From NCBI RefSeq assembly GCF_001544375.1, contig NZ_BCQJ01000005.1, positions 62,001 to 126,000 on the forward strand: 64,000 nt of DNA, given 5' to 3'. A program made the position numbers and the translations under genes. This document shows, one piece after another, positions 35,591 through 44,425 of the stretch. The notes beneath the pieces are model-generated. The model was not told where the DNA came from. It saw only the letters and a program-made list of their open reading frames with translations, and did not search any database. This DNA comes from Enterococcus canis NBRC 100695. Its GTDB lineage: Bacteria; Bacillota; Bacilli; Lactobacillales; Enterococcaceae. How positions within the stretch are numbered: position 1 is the stretch's first letter; every line of letters begins with the position of its first letter.

Positions 35591-36316
35591 ATGTCTGGAC
35601 ATTCAAAATGGCACAACATCCAAGGAAGGAAAAATGCACAAGATGCGAAACGAGGCAAAATTTTTCAAAAAATTTCGCGAGAAATCTATATGGCGGCGAA
35701 GCAAGGTGGCCCAGATGCTGCCACTAATCCTGCATTACGATTAGTGCTAGATAAAGCCAAAGCCAATAATATGCCCAATGATAACATTGAACGGGCAATT
35801 AAAAAGGCGACTTCTGCAGGCGAGGGCGAAAATTTTGAAGAAATGACTTATGAAGGGTACGGTCCTGGCGGTGTGGCTATTTTAGTGCATGCTTTAAGTG
35901 ATAATCGCAATCGTACTGGAACCAATGTCCGCGTGGCTTTTACTCGCAATGGTGGTTCCTTAGGCGAAACAGGTTCTGTTAACTATCTTTTCGATCGCAA
36001 AGGTTATCTGGTTATTGAACGCGCGGAATTGTCAATTTCAGAAGATCAGATGTTTGAAGAAGTTATTGAAATCGGCGCGGAAGATTTAGAAGCCAGTGCT
36101 GAAGTATTTGAAATCTACACAGCACCTGAAGATTTTACTAGTGTGCGTGATCAGCTGGAAACAGATGGTTATGTATTGGCTACGGCTGAATTAACAATGA
36201 TTCCGCAAACTACGGTACCACTGGCCGGTGAGGAACTAGAACAATTGAACCGCTTAGTGGAAAAATTGGAAGATGATGATGATGTTTCTGAAGTATTTAC
36301 TTCGTTAGCTGAATAA
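35591..36316 (+). CDS. YebC/PmpR-family regulator
   Basis: 241 residues, the family norm. [22 protein letters not shown] opens as in all YebC proteins, and [18 protein letters not shown] near 120-137 is conserved. Described as a DNA-binding regulator and, for some members, a translation factor aiding polyproline stretches; which applies here is unknown. GGGAGA precedes the ATG. It has its own promoter and terminator, ahead of the comG operon. Confidence 0.95.
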   Translation: MSGHSKWHNIQGRKNAQDAKRGKIFQKISREIYMAAKQGGPDAATNPALRLVLDKAKANNMPNDNIERAIKKATSAGEGENFEEMTYEGYGPGGVAILVHALSDNRNRTGTNVRVAFTRNGGSLGETGSVNYLFDRKGYLVIERAELSISEDQMFEEVIEIGAEDLEASAEVFEIYTAPEDFTSVRDQLETDGYVLATAELTMIPQTTVPLAGEELEQLNRLVEKLEDDDDVSEVFTSLAE

Positions 36317-36325
36317 TTTTATTTC

Positions 36326-36358
36326 AGACCATTCTCTAGGGAGAATGGTCTTTTTTTC
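36326..36358 (+). terminator. terminator of yebC
   Basis: AGACCATTCTC, four-base loop, GAGAATGGTCT, then a T-run, 27 bp before comGA. Confidence 0.94.
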
Positions 36359-36385
36359 GTACTTAAAAGTGAAGGAGGTGGATGA

Positions 36386-37330
36386 GTGCAACTGACAGGT
36401 TTAGTGAAGGCGTTGATGGAAACTGCTGTTCAACAAAATGCCGAAGATATTTATGTGCTCCCTTGCGGAGAAGAATACGAAATACGGATCCGCAATGCCC
36501 AAGGAGTTACGCTTTACCAGCGATTAGCGAGTTCAACGGCAGAAAAACTATTCGTTCATTTTAAGTATCTAGCGGACATGGACGTAAGTGAGGTTCGCAA
36601 GCCACAGTTAGGTAGCTGTGATTATCCTTTAACTGAAGCAGTCCGTCTGCGTATTTCCACAGTAGCCAATTTTCAACTACGCGAAAGTATGGTTATTCGG
36701 CTTTTACGACACAATGAACAGCGTCTTTGTTATGCTACTGATCTGGCGCCATTACAGGCTACCGCTAACCGGCGTGGGCTCCACTTATTTGCAGGACCAG
36801 TAAGTTCTGGTAAGACGACACTTATGTATCATTTGGCTAGCTGTCATCAGTTCCAACAAGTGATTACGATTGAAGACCCGGTGGAGTTGATTCATGATGC
36901 CTTTTTACAGTTGCAAGTCAATCAGGCAATTGGCGTTGACTACGAGAGCCTCATCAAGCTTTCGTTACGGCACCATCCAGACTTGCTGATTATTGGGGAA
37001 ATACGTGATGAACAGACCGCTCAAATGGCGATTCGAGCCGCCTTAACGGGCCACGTCGTTTATGCAACCATCCATGCTAAAAGTACGAAAGGCATCCTTG
37101 CTAGATTGAAGGAACTACAGGTAAGTGAACATGAGTTGTTAGAAAGTCTGCAATCTGTTACGTATCAGCGCCTATTGCCATTTCTGGATGGTAGTGTCCA
37201 GGTTGTCACGGCATCATCAATAGGAAAGGAGGTTTATACTACTGATGACTCTCATTGGAACAAACAAATTACAGATTTACAACAGACCGGCCGCATCGCG
37301 TCGTCGGTGGCAGTCCGCGAAACCCTTTAG
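36386..37330 (+). CDS. comGA: Competence pseudopilus assembly ATPase ComGA
   Basis: 314 residues, PilB/GspE-type traffic ATPase that powers assembly of the DNA-uptake pseudopilus. Walker A GPVSSGKTT near 137-145, Asp box TIEDPVE near 163, and Walker B LLIIGEIRD near 200-208 followed by GHVVYATIHAKS near 222-233 are intact. GTG 36386 follows GAAGGAGGTGG. It ends inside comGB. The set comGA-GG downstream is complete in order and close-packed. Confidence 0.95.
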   Translation: MQLTGLVKALMETAVQQNAEDIYVLPCGEEYEIRIRNAQGVTLYQRLASSTAEKLFVHFKYLADMDVSEVRKPQLGSCDYPLTEAVRLRISTVANFQLRESMVIRLLRHNEQRLCYATDLAPLQATANRRGLHLFAGPVSSGKTTLMYHLASCHQFQQVITIEDPVELIHDAFLQLQVNQAIGVDYESLIKLSLRHHPDLLIIGEIRDEQTAQMAIRAALTGHVVYATIHAKSTKGILARLKELQVSEHELLESLQSVTYQRLLPFLDGSVQVVTASSIGKEVYTTDDSHWNKQITDLQQTGRIASSVAVRETL

Positions 37331-38303
37331 TTTGAAGCAGCAGGCTCATTTCTTAGAAATGCTAATAAAACTATTGCAAACAGGCTTCTCCCTGCCGCAA
37401 TCGTTGGCGTTTATTTTGTCTTTAGAACAAGCACCCATTGCACAACGCTTTCAGCAAACCTTAAAGAATGACGGAACCTTGACGGCGGCCTTCAAGGCGA
37501 TTGATGCCTCACCTCTAGTACTAGCCCAGATACAGCTGGCCTTGATTCATGGTGACTTGTTACAGACATTGGTTCAAATTAACCAACAATGGCGTTATCA
37601 AACCCGTCAAAAACAGCAATTAATGAAAGTTCTCGCCTATCCGCTATTGCTTTTCGCGTTTCTATTTCTGATGCTACTGGGGTTACGGCTCTATCTGCTC
37701 CCACAATTACAAGCCTTTATGACTGAAACCAGCCCCACGATTTGGCTGATTGAAAATCTACCACTTATTTTAGCGGGGATGTTAGGCAGCGGTCTACTAT
37801 TAGTGGGGGGCGTAAGGTGGCAGCTGCGAAAACGAAGCGCTACTGAAAAAGCCAGCTTTTTAGTTAAACTACCTCTAATAGGCGCCCTCTATTGTTGGTA
37901 TCTGACGGCATTTTTCGCGCTGGAGTGGGGGAAGCTATTCAGTCAAGGCTTTGAGATGCGCCAGGCCGTCCAAATCATGCAGGAATCCCCTTATGATCTG
38001 ATGCGAGAATTAGGGGTTGATTTTCATCAGCAGTTACAGGCAGGGCGCCCTTTTAGTGAAGCCTTGCTTAGTTGCCCCTTTTTAAGTAAGGAATTACGGC
38101 TTTTGGTTTTAAAGGGAGAAAAAGTCGGACAACTGGGGCAAGAATTACTGATTTATCAAGAATGGCTATTAGAAAAATTAGTAGCTAAGATGGAAAAATT
38201 ACTGACCTACATCCAGCCGCTGGTCTTTGTTATGATCGCGCTGTTTATTGTGGGAATCTATGCGGCATTATTATTACCAATTTATGGAAATCTAGGAGGA
38301 TAA
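37245..38303 (+). CDS. comGB: Competence pseudopilus membrane protein ComGB
   Basis: 352 residues, T2SF/GspF family polytopic platform protein with three to four hydrophobic helices (near 125-150, 165-190 and 325-350) and two repeats of the cytosolic F domain (LEMLIKLLQTGFSLPQSL near 35-52, FFALEWGKLFSQGFEM split near 215). It overlaps comGA by 86 bp in another frame. AAAGGAGG lies 12 bases before the ATG. Works with ComGA. Confidence 0.92.
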   Translation: MTLIGTNKLQIYNRPAASRRRWQSAKPFSLKQQAHFLEMLIKLLQTGFSLPQSLAFILSLEQAPIAQRFQQTLKNDGTLTAAFKAIDASPLVLAQIQLALIHGDLLQTLVQINQQWRYQTRQKQQLMKVLAYPLLLFAFLFLMLLGLRLYLLPQLQAFMTETSPTIWLIENLPLILAGMLGSGLLLVGGVRWQLRKRSATEKASFLVKLPLIGALYCWYLTAFFALEWGKLFSQGFEMRQAVQIMQESPYDLMRELGVDFHQQLQAGRPFSEALLSCPFLSKELRLLVLKGEKVGQLGQELLIYQEWLLEKLVAKMEKLLTYIQPLVFVMIALFIVGIYAALLLPIYGNLGG

Positions 38304-38305
38304 GG

Positions 38306-38587
38306 ATGAAAATGAAGAAATTGAAAGGGTTTACGTTGATTGAAATGTTAGTAGTGCTTATTGTAATTTCTGTCCTGTTATTACTGTTTGTTCCTAATTT
38401 AGCAGGGACCAAAGAGAGTGCAGAAAAGCAGGGGGATGCGGCGGTTGTCAAAGTAGTAGAGACGCAACTAGAGGTTTACCGACTGGATACGGGGAAAACA
38501 GCAGTGCCTGAGGATTTAGTTGGTGAGTATATTACCGCAGACCAGTTGAAAATATATCGGGACAAGTACCCTAAGTCTGAGCAATGA
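38306..38587 (+). CDS. comGC: Major competence pseudopilin ComGC
   Basis: 93 residues. Type IV prepilin leader MKMKKLKG followed by FTLIEMLVVLIVISVLLLLF, with cleavage expected after Gly8 and Glu5 of the mature protein present. The mature globular part is short, ending YPKSEQ, as in other ComGC. AGGAGG precedes the ATG and its last codons overlap comGD (ATGA). Confidence 0.95.
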   Translation: MKMKKLKGFTLIEMLVVLIVISVLLLLFVPNLAGTKESAEKQGDAAVVKVVETQLEVYRLDTGKTAVPEDLVGEYITADQLKIYRDKYPKSEQ

Positions 38588-39015
38588 AGCTTGCCGGCTT
38601 TACCTTGGTAGAGAGCTTATTAGTCTTACTAATTGTAACGATTTTCTTTGGCTTACCAACAATTGCGATTAGTGGCTGGCAAAAAACGATGGCGGAGCAA
38701 CAATTTTTAGAGTTGTTTCAAAAACAGACGATTATGACGCAACAGTTGTCTATCACTCAGGATATAAATGGCAATATCCAGAAACAACCAGATCAGGTAG
38801 TTTTCAAAGTAGCGGAAACGAGACTACCGGATCTTAAAATACCAGCAACAGTCACTTGGCGAGGCGCTACACGTTTAGTGTTTAAAGCGGGGACAGGGAA
38901 TATCAATTTTAATGGCGCAAAGTTTGTTTTTGACTGCCAGCATCAGCAAAAGCGGGTGACCTATACTTTTATGATTGGAAGTGGACGCTTTAGTGAGACC
39001 GTGGAAGAACTATAG
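38584..39015 (+). CDS. comGD: Competence minor pseudopilin ComGD
   Basis: 143 residues with prepilin leader MKLAG then FTLVESLLVLLIVTIFFGL, including the +5 Glu. The rest is a globular pseudopilin domain. Its ATG overlaps the comGC stop, and comGE starts within its 3' end. Expected to be processed by ComC elsewhere in the genome. Confidence 0.9.
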   Translation: MKLAGFTLVESLLVLLIVTIFFGLPTIAISGWQKTMAEQQFLELFQKQTIMTQQLSITQDINGNIQKQPDQVVFKVAETRLPDLKIPATVTWRGATRLVFKAGTGNINFNGAKFVFDCQHQQKRVTYTFMIGSGRFSETVEEL

Positions 39016-39301
39016 AGGATTTTTATTACTAGACAGTTTACTAGGCTTGACAATTATTACGGGAATCATTATTTCGCTCCTAGTTGGCAGTGTTTTTCTA
39101 TTAACGAAAAATCATGAGCGTAAAGTGCGTCTAGAGCTTTCTCGAACTCTTTATGAAGAGGCTCAGCGCTTAGCCCGCAAAGAGCCGCTCCAAAGTACAC
39201 GTCAGACAGGTTTTTTAAAGGATATTAGGGTCACCTTCAATAAAGGAAGTCTACAAGCTACTTGGCAGGAGCAGAAAGTACGTGTTGATAGTGAAAAATA
39301 G
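38993..39301 (+). CDS. comGE: Competence minor pseudopilin ComGE
   Basis: About 102 residues. The leader ends in YRG, then FLLLDSLLGLTIITGIIISLLVG: the prepilin pattern but with Asp where Glu is usual at position +5. The start is uncertain: GTG 38993 is chosen, with GTG 38981 and TTG 38975 also in frame and no strong SD for any. It overlaps comGD and comGF, so translation is coupled. Confidence 0.8.
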   Translation: MRPWKNYRGFLLLDSLLGLTIITGIIISLLVGSVFLLTKNHERKVRLELSRTLYEEAQRLARKEPLQSTRQTGFLKDIRVTFNKGSLQATWQEQKVRVDSEK

Positions 39302-39722
39302 ATTGGCTGGTTTTACCCTAATAGAATGTTTAATAGCACTTTTTTGCTTGGCCGCCAGTCTGCTATTTATTAGTGGTTTTGTCAAACAGATCCCGACAAT
39401 TCGGCAACAATTGGATGGGAATCGTCAACAGGAATGGCACGCCTTTTTGCATCAACTAGATCATGAGACTTCAGGCTGGGAATACGCCCTAAATTCATCA
39501 GCGATTTTGATGTTTAAAAAAGGAAGCAGTATTTTGAAAATTGAACGATACGGCGATGTGATACGTAAACGGGTAAATAATTTGGGTCATCAGCCATTGT
39601 TGACAAAAGTGTACAATTCAAAATTTTCTTTGCAAGGCTCGGCCATCAAAATATGGGTACAGTTTGAGAGTGGTGAAGAATATGAGACGTGGTGGTTTCC
39701 GCATGAAAAAGCTACAAGGTAG
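39282..39722 (+). CDS. comGF: Competence protein ComGF
   Basis: 146 residues. Leader VKNRLAG followed by FTLIECLIALFCLAASLLFISG, a pseudopilin-type N-terminus; the long mature domain with the ending EEYETWWFPHEK fits ComGF. GTG 39282 has AGGAG about 10 bases upstream; GTG 39291 is possible. Overlaps both neighbours. Confidence 0.87.
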   Translation: MLIVKNRLAGFTLIECLIALFCLAASLLFISGFVKQIPTIRQQLDGNRQQEWHAFLHQLDHETSGWEYALNSSAILMFKKGSSILKIERYGDVIRKRVNNLGHQPLLTKVYNSKFSLQGSAIKIWVQFESGEEYETWWFPHEKATR

Positions 39723-39927
39723 TGTTTTGCTGACGGCGCTTTACTTTATGAGTCTGACAGTCTTTTTGTTATTGTTACTGCTACATGATTATCAAGCAAC
39801 AGCAACCTATTGTGAGAAGCTGTCGCAGTCTTATCAAGAGAAAACGCAAGTAATACTAGAAAAGATTGTTGAAAAGAAAGCGGATACGAGCAAGATGAAT
39901 TCTTCTCTAAATAGTGTAACAGAGTAA
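39682..39927 (+). CDS. comGG: ComGG-like competence protein
   Basis: About 81 residues. One hydrophobic helix near 14-34 (GSVLLTALYFMSLTVFLLLLL, split) and a polar C-terminus. It sits exactly where comGG is expected, last in the operon and overlapping comGF, but its sequence is poorly conserved, so the name rests mainly on context. The start could be ATG 39682 or ATG 39703. A terminator follows. Confidence 0.7.
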   Translation: MRRGGFRMKKLQGSVLLTALYFMSLTVFLLLLLLHDYQATATYCEKLSQSYQEKTQVILEKIVEKKADTSKMNSSLNSVTE

Positions 39928-39940
39928 TAGTACAGAATAT

Positions 39941-39985
39941 AACAGCAGTCGTTGATCTGAAAAGTCAATAGACTGCTGTTTTTGT
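39941..39985 (+). terminator. terminator of the comG operon
   Basis: AACAGCAGTC (39941-39950) and GACTGCTGTT (39971-39980), followed by TTTGTG. Confidence 0.85.
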
Positions 39986-40019
39986 GTTTTTATTCACAAA
40001 CTAATTCTGCTGAAAAGAA

Positions 40020-40048
40020 TTGATTATTTTATGGTTTTTCGGTAAAAT
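40020..40048 (+). promoter_or_regulatory. promoter of the methyltransferase-ackA unit
   Basis: TTGATT (40020-40025), 17 bp, TAAAAT (40043-40048). Confidence 0.65.
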
Positions 40049-40089
40049 AGAACAGGTATATTTGTTGTTATAGTCAGAGAAAATGAGGG

Positions 40090-41088
40090 ATGCAATTGTT
40101 TCCAGAAAAAATGGAAAAGGCTTTCGAAGGAAATGTCGAAGCGATCTCGTTGTTACAGAAATCGTTAGGGATTTCTTATCTGGATGCCTATGTTGAGCAA
40201 ATCGAAAATATCGTGGATCATTTTCAAGTGCGCGTAGAAGATGGTGAACCGGATGAAGCAACTGTTGAGCAATTAAAGACGTTGTATGCACAGCTGCAAG
40301 AGATGACATTGGAGCCTGAGGAACGGCGGAAGCTATCACAGTTATTGTTGTTGAAGGGGAATAGTCTGGAACCAATGCAGGCAAATCACCAATTAACGCC
40401 AGATGGTATCGGCTTTTTATTCGTTTATTTGTTGGAACAATTGTTGGACAAAGAAGTTCGACTATTGGATCCAGCGGTGGGAATGGGCAATTTGTTGTTA
40501 ACCATCATGACGAATCTGCAGTTAGCAAAATATACGGTCACAGGAATCGGTGTTGATATCGATGAGACCTTATTAGCAGTTGCTGCAGCGGATGCAGAAT
40601 GGACCGAACAACCGGTGGAATTATTCCACCAAGACGGTTTGCAAGATCTGTTGATTGATCCTGTGGATGCCGTGATCTCAGATTTGCCAGTTGGCTTTTA
40701 TCCTAATGATCAACGAGCACAAAGTTTCAAAACAGGTGTAGCAGAAGGTCATTCCTATGCCCATCATTTATTGATGGAACAAGGGATGCATTATGTTAAG
40801 CCTGGTGGCTATGGTGTCTTTTTAGTGCCAAGTAATCTGCTGGAAACAGAGCAAGCGCCTGAATTGAAAAAATGGCTAGCGGAATCTGTCTTTTTACAAG
40901 GGCTGATTCAATTGCCAGATGAATTGTTCAAGTCAGAGCAATCACGAAAAAGTATTCTATTAGTACAAAATCGCGAAGGCGGTCTGCAAAAAGAAGTGCT
41001 CTTAGCGCAATTAACGTCGCTAAAAGATCCAAAGGTACTGCAACAATTCTTTAAACAATTTGAAGACTGGTCGTCTTCGAATAAATAA
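40090..41088 (+). CDS. Class I SAM-dependent methyltransferase (YtxK-like)
   Basis: 332 residues, N6_Mtase-type fold. [13 protein letters not shown] near 133-145 is the SAM-binding motif I and SDLPVGFYP near 198-206 replaces the NPPY/F catalytic motif of true adenine methylases, as in YtxK. No target-recognition domain or restriction gene is nearby, so it is not a normal R-M enzyme. It commonly lies between comG and ackA in lactic acid bacteria. TTG 40096 is a possible alternative start with better SD spacing. Confidence 0.88.
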   Translation: MQLFPEKMEKAFEGNVEAISLLQKSLGISYLDAYVEQIENIVDHFQVRVEDGEPDEATVEQLKTLYAQLQEMTLEPEERRKLSQLLLLKGNSLEPMQANHQLTPDGIGFLFVYLLEQLLDKEVRLLDPAVGMGNLLLTIMTNLQLAKYTVTGIGVDIDETLLAVAAADAEWTEQPVELFHQDGLQDLLIDPVDAVISDLPVGFYPNDQRAQSFKTGVAEGHSYAHHLLMEQGMHYVKPGGYGVFLVPSNLLETEQAPELKKWLAESVFLQGLIQLPDELFKSEQSRKSILLVQNREGGLQKEVLLAQLTSLKDPKVLQQFFKQFEDWSSSNK

Positions 41089-41111
41089 TAAAACACTTAA
41101 GGGAGAGTATT

Positions 41112-42293
41112 ATGTCTAAAACAATCGCAATCAATGCCGGAAGTTCTAGTTTGAAATGGCAATTATATCAAATGCCATCTGAGGAAGTTGTCGCAAAAGG
41201 AATCGTGGAACGAATTGGTTTGAATGATTCTATCTTTACAATCAAATACGGCGATGACCAAAAATATAACGAAGTTGTGGATATTAATGACCACGAAGTT
41301 GCGGTTAAAATGTTGTTAGACAAATTGATTGAATTAAACATTTTAGCTAACTACGATGAAATCACTGGTGTAGGTCACCGCGTAGTTCATGGTGGCGAAA
41401 TCTACAAAGATTCTGTTGTAATTGACGATGAAGTTATCAAAAATATTGAAGAACTTGCTGATTTTGCACCATTGCACAATCCAGCTAACTTAATGGGCAT
41501 CCAAGCCTTCAAAAAAATTCTGCCTGAAATCATCAGCGTAGCAGTTTTTGATACAGCTTTCCATGCAACTATGCCAAAACACAACTATTTGTACAGCCTA
41601 CCTATCGAATATTATAATGACTACAAAGTTCGTAAATATGGCTTCCATGGAACTAGCCATCGTTATGTTTCTCAACGTGCAGCGGAAATGTTAGGTAAAC
41701 CAATTGAAGAATTGAAAATCATTACTTGCCATTTAGGTAATGGTGCTTCTATTACGGCCGTAGATGGTGGTAAATCGGTTGATACTTCAATGGGATTCAC
41801 ACCATTAGCTGGTGTCACTATGGGAACACGTTCTGGCGATTTAGATCCAGCTGTATTACCTTACTTGATGAACAAATTGAACTTGAACATCGATGAAATG
41901 GTAGATGTATTAAACAAAAAATCTGGGTTGCTAGGTTTGACTGGCATTTCTAGCGACATGCGCGACTTAGAAGCAAACATGGACAAAGAAGCTGTTCAAG
42001 TTGCTTATGATGTCTTTACTGACCGTATCCGTAAATATATCGGTGGTTACGTAACAACAATGAACGGTGTCGATGCAATCGTCTTTACTGCTGGTATTGG
42101 TGAAAATGATGCGCACGTCCGCAGCGAAGTTATCAAAGGCATGACTTGGTTTGGTTGCGAATTAGACGCTGACAAAAACAACACTCGTGGGGAAGAAAAA
42201 GTTATTTCAACAGACGACTCTCAAGTCAAAGTCTTGTTGATCCCAACTGACGAAGAATTAATGATCGCACGCGACGTAGAACGTTTGCGCTAA
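41112..42293 (+). CDS. ackA: Acetate kinase
   Basis: 393 residues; converts acetyl phosphate plus ADP to acetate plus [16 protein letters not shown] near 6-18, the catalytic region [11 protein letters not shown] near 145-155, [11 protein letters not shown] near 205 and [10 protein letters not shown] near 238-247 are intact, and FTAGIGEND near 322 closes the nucleotide site. AAGGGAGAG precedes the ATG. It follows the methyltransferase gene by 23 bp with no promoter between, so they are likely co-transcribed. Confidence 0.97.
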   Translation: MSKTIAINAGSSSLKWQLYQMPSEEVVAKGIVERIGLNDSIFTIKYGDDQKYNEVVDINDHEVAVKMLLDKLIELNILANYDEITGVGHRVVHGGEIYKDSVVIDDEVIKNIEELADFAPLHNPANLMGIQAFKKILPEIISVAVFDTAFHATMPKHNYLYSLPIEYYNDYKVRKYGFHGTSHRYVSQRAAEMLGKPIEELKIITCHLGNGASITAVDGGKSVDTSMGFTPLAGVTMGTRSGDLDPAVLPYLMNKLNLNIDEMVDVLNKKSGLLGLTGISSDMRDLEANMDKEAVQVAYDVFTDRIRKYIGGYVTTMNGVDAIVFTAGIGENDAHVRSEVIKGMTWFGCELDADKNNTRGEEKVISTDDSQVKVLLIPTDEELMIARDVERLR

Positions 42294-42337
42294 GCTTTAA
42301 AAGAGGTATTTAGTCACCAACGGTTAACTATTAAAAG

Positions 42338-42380
42338 AGGCATGACAAGATTGATTATTCGATCCTGTCATGCCTTTTTG
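42338..42380 (+). terminator. terminator of ackA
   Basis: AGGCATGACA (42338-42347) and TGTCATGCCT (42366-42375) with an extended stem, then TTTTG. Confidence 0.88.
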
Positions 42381-42440
42381 TATATTGAATAGTGTGTTAT
42401 ACTTTTTGTAACGAGTTCGTGACAAACGGGAGGGTTAAAG

Positions 42441-43358
42441 ATGTTTATTTATGTAGGATGTGCCGGTGGGGGTACCTCAAGTATGCTTTGCCAGCGAATT
42501 GTCAAAGCAATTCAACAAGATGAGAATTTAACAGCGATTTTTACGGATGTGGGCAACGCTTTTCGAAAACAGCGCGAATACGGCAATGACTATGATCTAG
42601 TTTTTGCTTATGGTGGTATCGGGGCTATCCGAAGTTATAACGCTTTTGATTTTGGACGCCTATTTGATGTAGTTTTTGTGGCACCGCAAGTTCGGTTTCT
42701 AACGCCGACGGTCAAAGATTTATTGCGGGAATTCACCACTGTTGTTCGGGATATTCCCATGAAAATTTTTGGGATGATGGATGGACCTAGAGCCTTTGCT
42801 GACTTACTGGATGAATTGATTACACTGGATGATGAGCGTGCTTATCAATCCGCTACGATGACTGCCACCAAAGCCAGCGATAAGGATATTGAAATTTTGG
42901 TGGTGGGAGGTGATAGTCAAAGTTCATATTTCCAACAATGTTTTGCCGAATGGGAAACAGGGGAGTTGCCTTATAGTACAGAAAACTTCTCGTTGGAGCG
43001 CTTGTATCAGTTTGAAACGACCGCAGATGTTGGACTGCGACTGTTGTTTGCTAGTAGTGCCCAGCTTAAGGAGGAAGAATTACCGAAAGTTGCGCGTAGA
43101 ATCGACGGCGTTTGGGTGATGCCTCAGTCGCAATTAGGTTTTCAAGAAAAAATAGGGGGATTTCGAGAGTATCAGATACCCGTCTTTCAACCGGAAGCAC
43201 GGGAAGTATTTTCAATGCAGGGGGCATCAAAACAGCAGGATTTTCTGCTGGAGGTGTTACAGCATGCAGAGTATACGCGAGAAATCAGCGTAGCGCGCTA
43301 CGAAGAGCCACCACGAAAAGAACGGAAAACTTTCCTAGGTATCTTTTCGTGGGAATGA
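42441..43358 (+). CDS. Orphan PTS EIIB (Lac/Cel-type)-like protein, possible internal duplication
   Basis: 305 residues. Residues 1-110 resemble lactose/cellobiose EIIB: a loop Cys in YVGCAGGGTSSML near 4-16 and VVFVAPQVRF near 77-86, matching the LLGPQVRY element of real EIIBs. The second half (about 148-250) seems to repeat the fold: ILVVGGDSQSSYF near 150 without the Cys, and VWVMPQSQLGF near 226. No EIIA, EIIC or sugar gene is nearby. GGGAGG precedes the ATG. Its last 24 bp overlap the opposite-strand gene. A phosphoryl-sensing role is conjecture. Confidence 0.75.
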   Translation: MFIYVGCAGGGTSSMLCQRIVKAIQQDENLTAIFTDVGNAFRKQREYGNDYDLVFAYGGIGAIRSYNAFDFGRLFDVVFVAPQVRFLTPTVKDLLREFTTVVRDIPMKIFGMMDGPRAFADLLDELITLDDERAYQSATMTATKASDKDIEILVVGGDSQSSYFQQCFAEWETGELPYSTENFSLERLYQFETTADVGLRLLFASSAQLKEEELPKVARRIDGVWVMPQSQLGFQEKIGGFREYQIPVFQPEAREVFSMQGASKQQDFLLEVLQHAEYTREISVARYEEPPRKERKTFLGIFSWE

Positions 43359-43733
43359 GTGACGAGTGAGATGCTGCCAATGATGAAATTCAGCTGGCGT
43401 TTGAAAGAGGTAAAGCAGACGTTCCTTCCCTAGAAACTCTTCCGTAATCTGAAGCTGACGCCCCGCTGCCAACGCCGCCTCTAGCTCCACCAAATCATGG
43501 GCTTGGATGCGCTGATTTAGTTGCGTTAAACTTAAACGGAGGCTGGGTTTGAGTGGGGCACCAAAAACGCGCAGCATGGCATCATAGGTTGTTAGCCAAA
43601 CGGTGCCGCTTTTACGGACTTCTTCATCCGTAAACTTTCCTCGTAAAGCTGCTTGGCGAATCGTACTGCCGTTAGCCAAGCCCCATTTTTCAGCTGCCTC
43701 GGTAAAGGTTAAGACTTGATTCAAATCGATCAT
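43335..43733 (-). CDS. Small helix-turn-helix protein
   Basis: 132 residues. The N-terminal part LTFTEAAEKWGLANGSTIRQA near 6-26, then GKFTDEEVRKSGTVWLTTYDAM, is a MerR/AlpA-like HTH with a short wing, common in lactic acid bacteria DNA-binding proteins. The C-terminal half (about 70-132) has no recognised domain. GAAGGGATG lies upstream of the ATG. It converges on, and overlaps by 24 bp, the orphan EIIB-like gene. Target unknown. Confidence 0.75.
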   Translation of the reverse strand: MIDLNQVLTFTEAAEKWGLANGSTIRQAALRGKFTDEEVRKSGTVWLTTYDAMLRVFGAPLKPSLRLSLTQLNQRIQAHDLVELEAALAAGRQLQITEEFLGKERLLYLFQTPAEFHHWQHLTRHSFPRKDT

Positions 43734-43790
43734 TAAAACACATCCCTTCGGTTTTATTTTAACGGAAGTAGCAAGAGATGGAAACAATCA

Positions 43791-43826
43791 AAAACGCCTG
43801 TCATCAATTTAGGTGACAGGCGTTTT
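43791..43826 (-). terminator. terminator of uspA-like gene
   Basis: AAAACGCCTGTCA and TGACAGGCGTTTT form a 13-bp stem, with TTTTTG following on the minus strand. Confidence 0.92.
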
Positions 43827-43834
43827 GGTAAAAA

Positions 43835-44302
43835 CTATTCGGCTTCTGGTAAATGATTTTCCAAATCAGTCCGGACAACTAAGACATCGCAAGTCGCATT
43901 ACGAATGACATATTCAGAAACAGAACCAATAAACAGCCGTTCTACGGCATTGAGTCCAGTAGCGCCAATCATAATCAAATCGATATTGTGGTCTTTAGGT
44001 AATTGTTTGGCAATGATTGGTTTGGGTGAGCCGTATTCAATCGTATAGGTTACATTGTCACAACCATTGTCGTGGGCGATTTTTTTATAATCCTCAAGTG
44101 TTTGTTTGGCTAATTCAGTGGCCTGCTCAGCCAGCATTCCGTCAAAGGAAGAAACAGTTTGGAAGGCGCGTGTGTCAATGACGTGAGCTAGAAAAAGTTC
44201 CCCTTGATTTCGTTTTGCGACATTGACTGCTTTTTTGAAGGCTAACTCAGCTTCGCTTGACCCATCCACCGCAACCATGATTCGTTTATATTGTTGTAAC
44301 AT
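43835..44302 (-). CDS. Universal stress protein (UspA family)
   Basis: 155 residues. Starts MLQQYKRIMVAVDGSSEAELAF and has the ATP-binding pattern G-2X-G-9X-G-S in GATGLNAVERLFIGSVS near 116-132. Typically a dimeric stress-responsive ATP-binding protein. AAGGAGTGGG precedes the ATG. Monocistronic between its terminator and that of the MATE gene. Confidence 0.94.
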   Translation of the reverse strand: MLQQYKRIMVAVDGSSEAELAFKKAVNVAKRNQGELFLAHVIDTRAFQTVSSFDGMLAEQATELAKQTLEDYKKIAHDNGCDNVTYTIEYGSPKPIIAKQLPKDHNIDLIMIGATGLNAVERLFIGSVSEYVIRNATCDVLVVRTDLENHLPEAE

Positions 44303-44385
44303 CTTGTCCCACTCCTTTTCAATTTATCAACTTAATTGTAGAGTATTTGTAGAAAAATGTGAAATGATAGCTCTAGCAGAGGCAA

Positions 44386-44420
44386 AAAAGGATGTCCATC
44401 ACGATAATGGCCATCCTTTT
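44386..44420 (-). terminator. terminator of the MATE exporter gene
   Basis: AAAAGGATG..CCAT pairs with ATGG..CATCCTTTT around a 7-base loop, with a T-run on the minus strand. Confidence 0.88.
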
Positions 44421-44425
44421 CTTTT

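Noticed and set aside
40090-41088. Restriction-modification methylase
   Set aside because: The catalytic motif is SDLPVGFYP, no target-recognition domain and no endonuclease gene; it matches the YtxK-type gene between comG and ackA.
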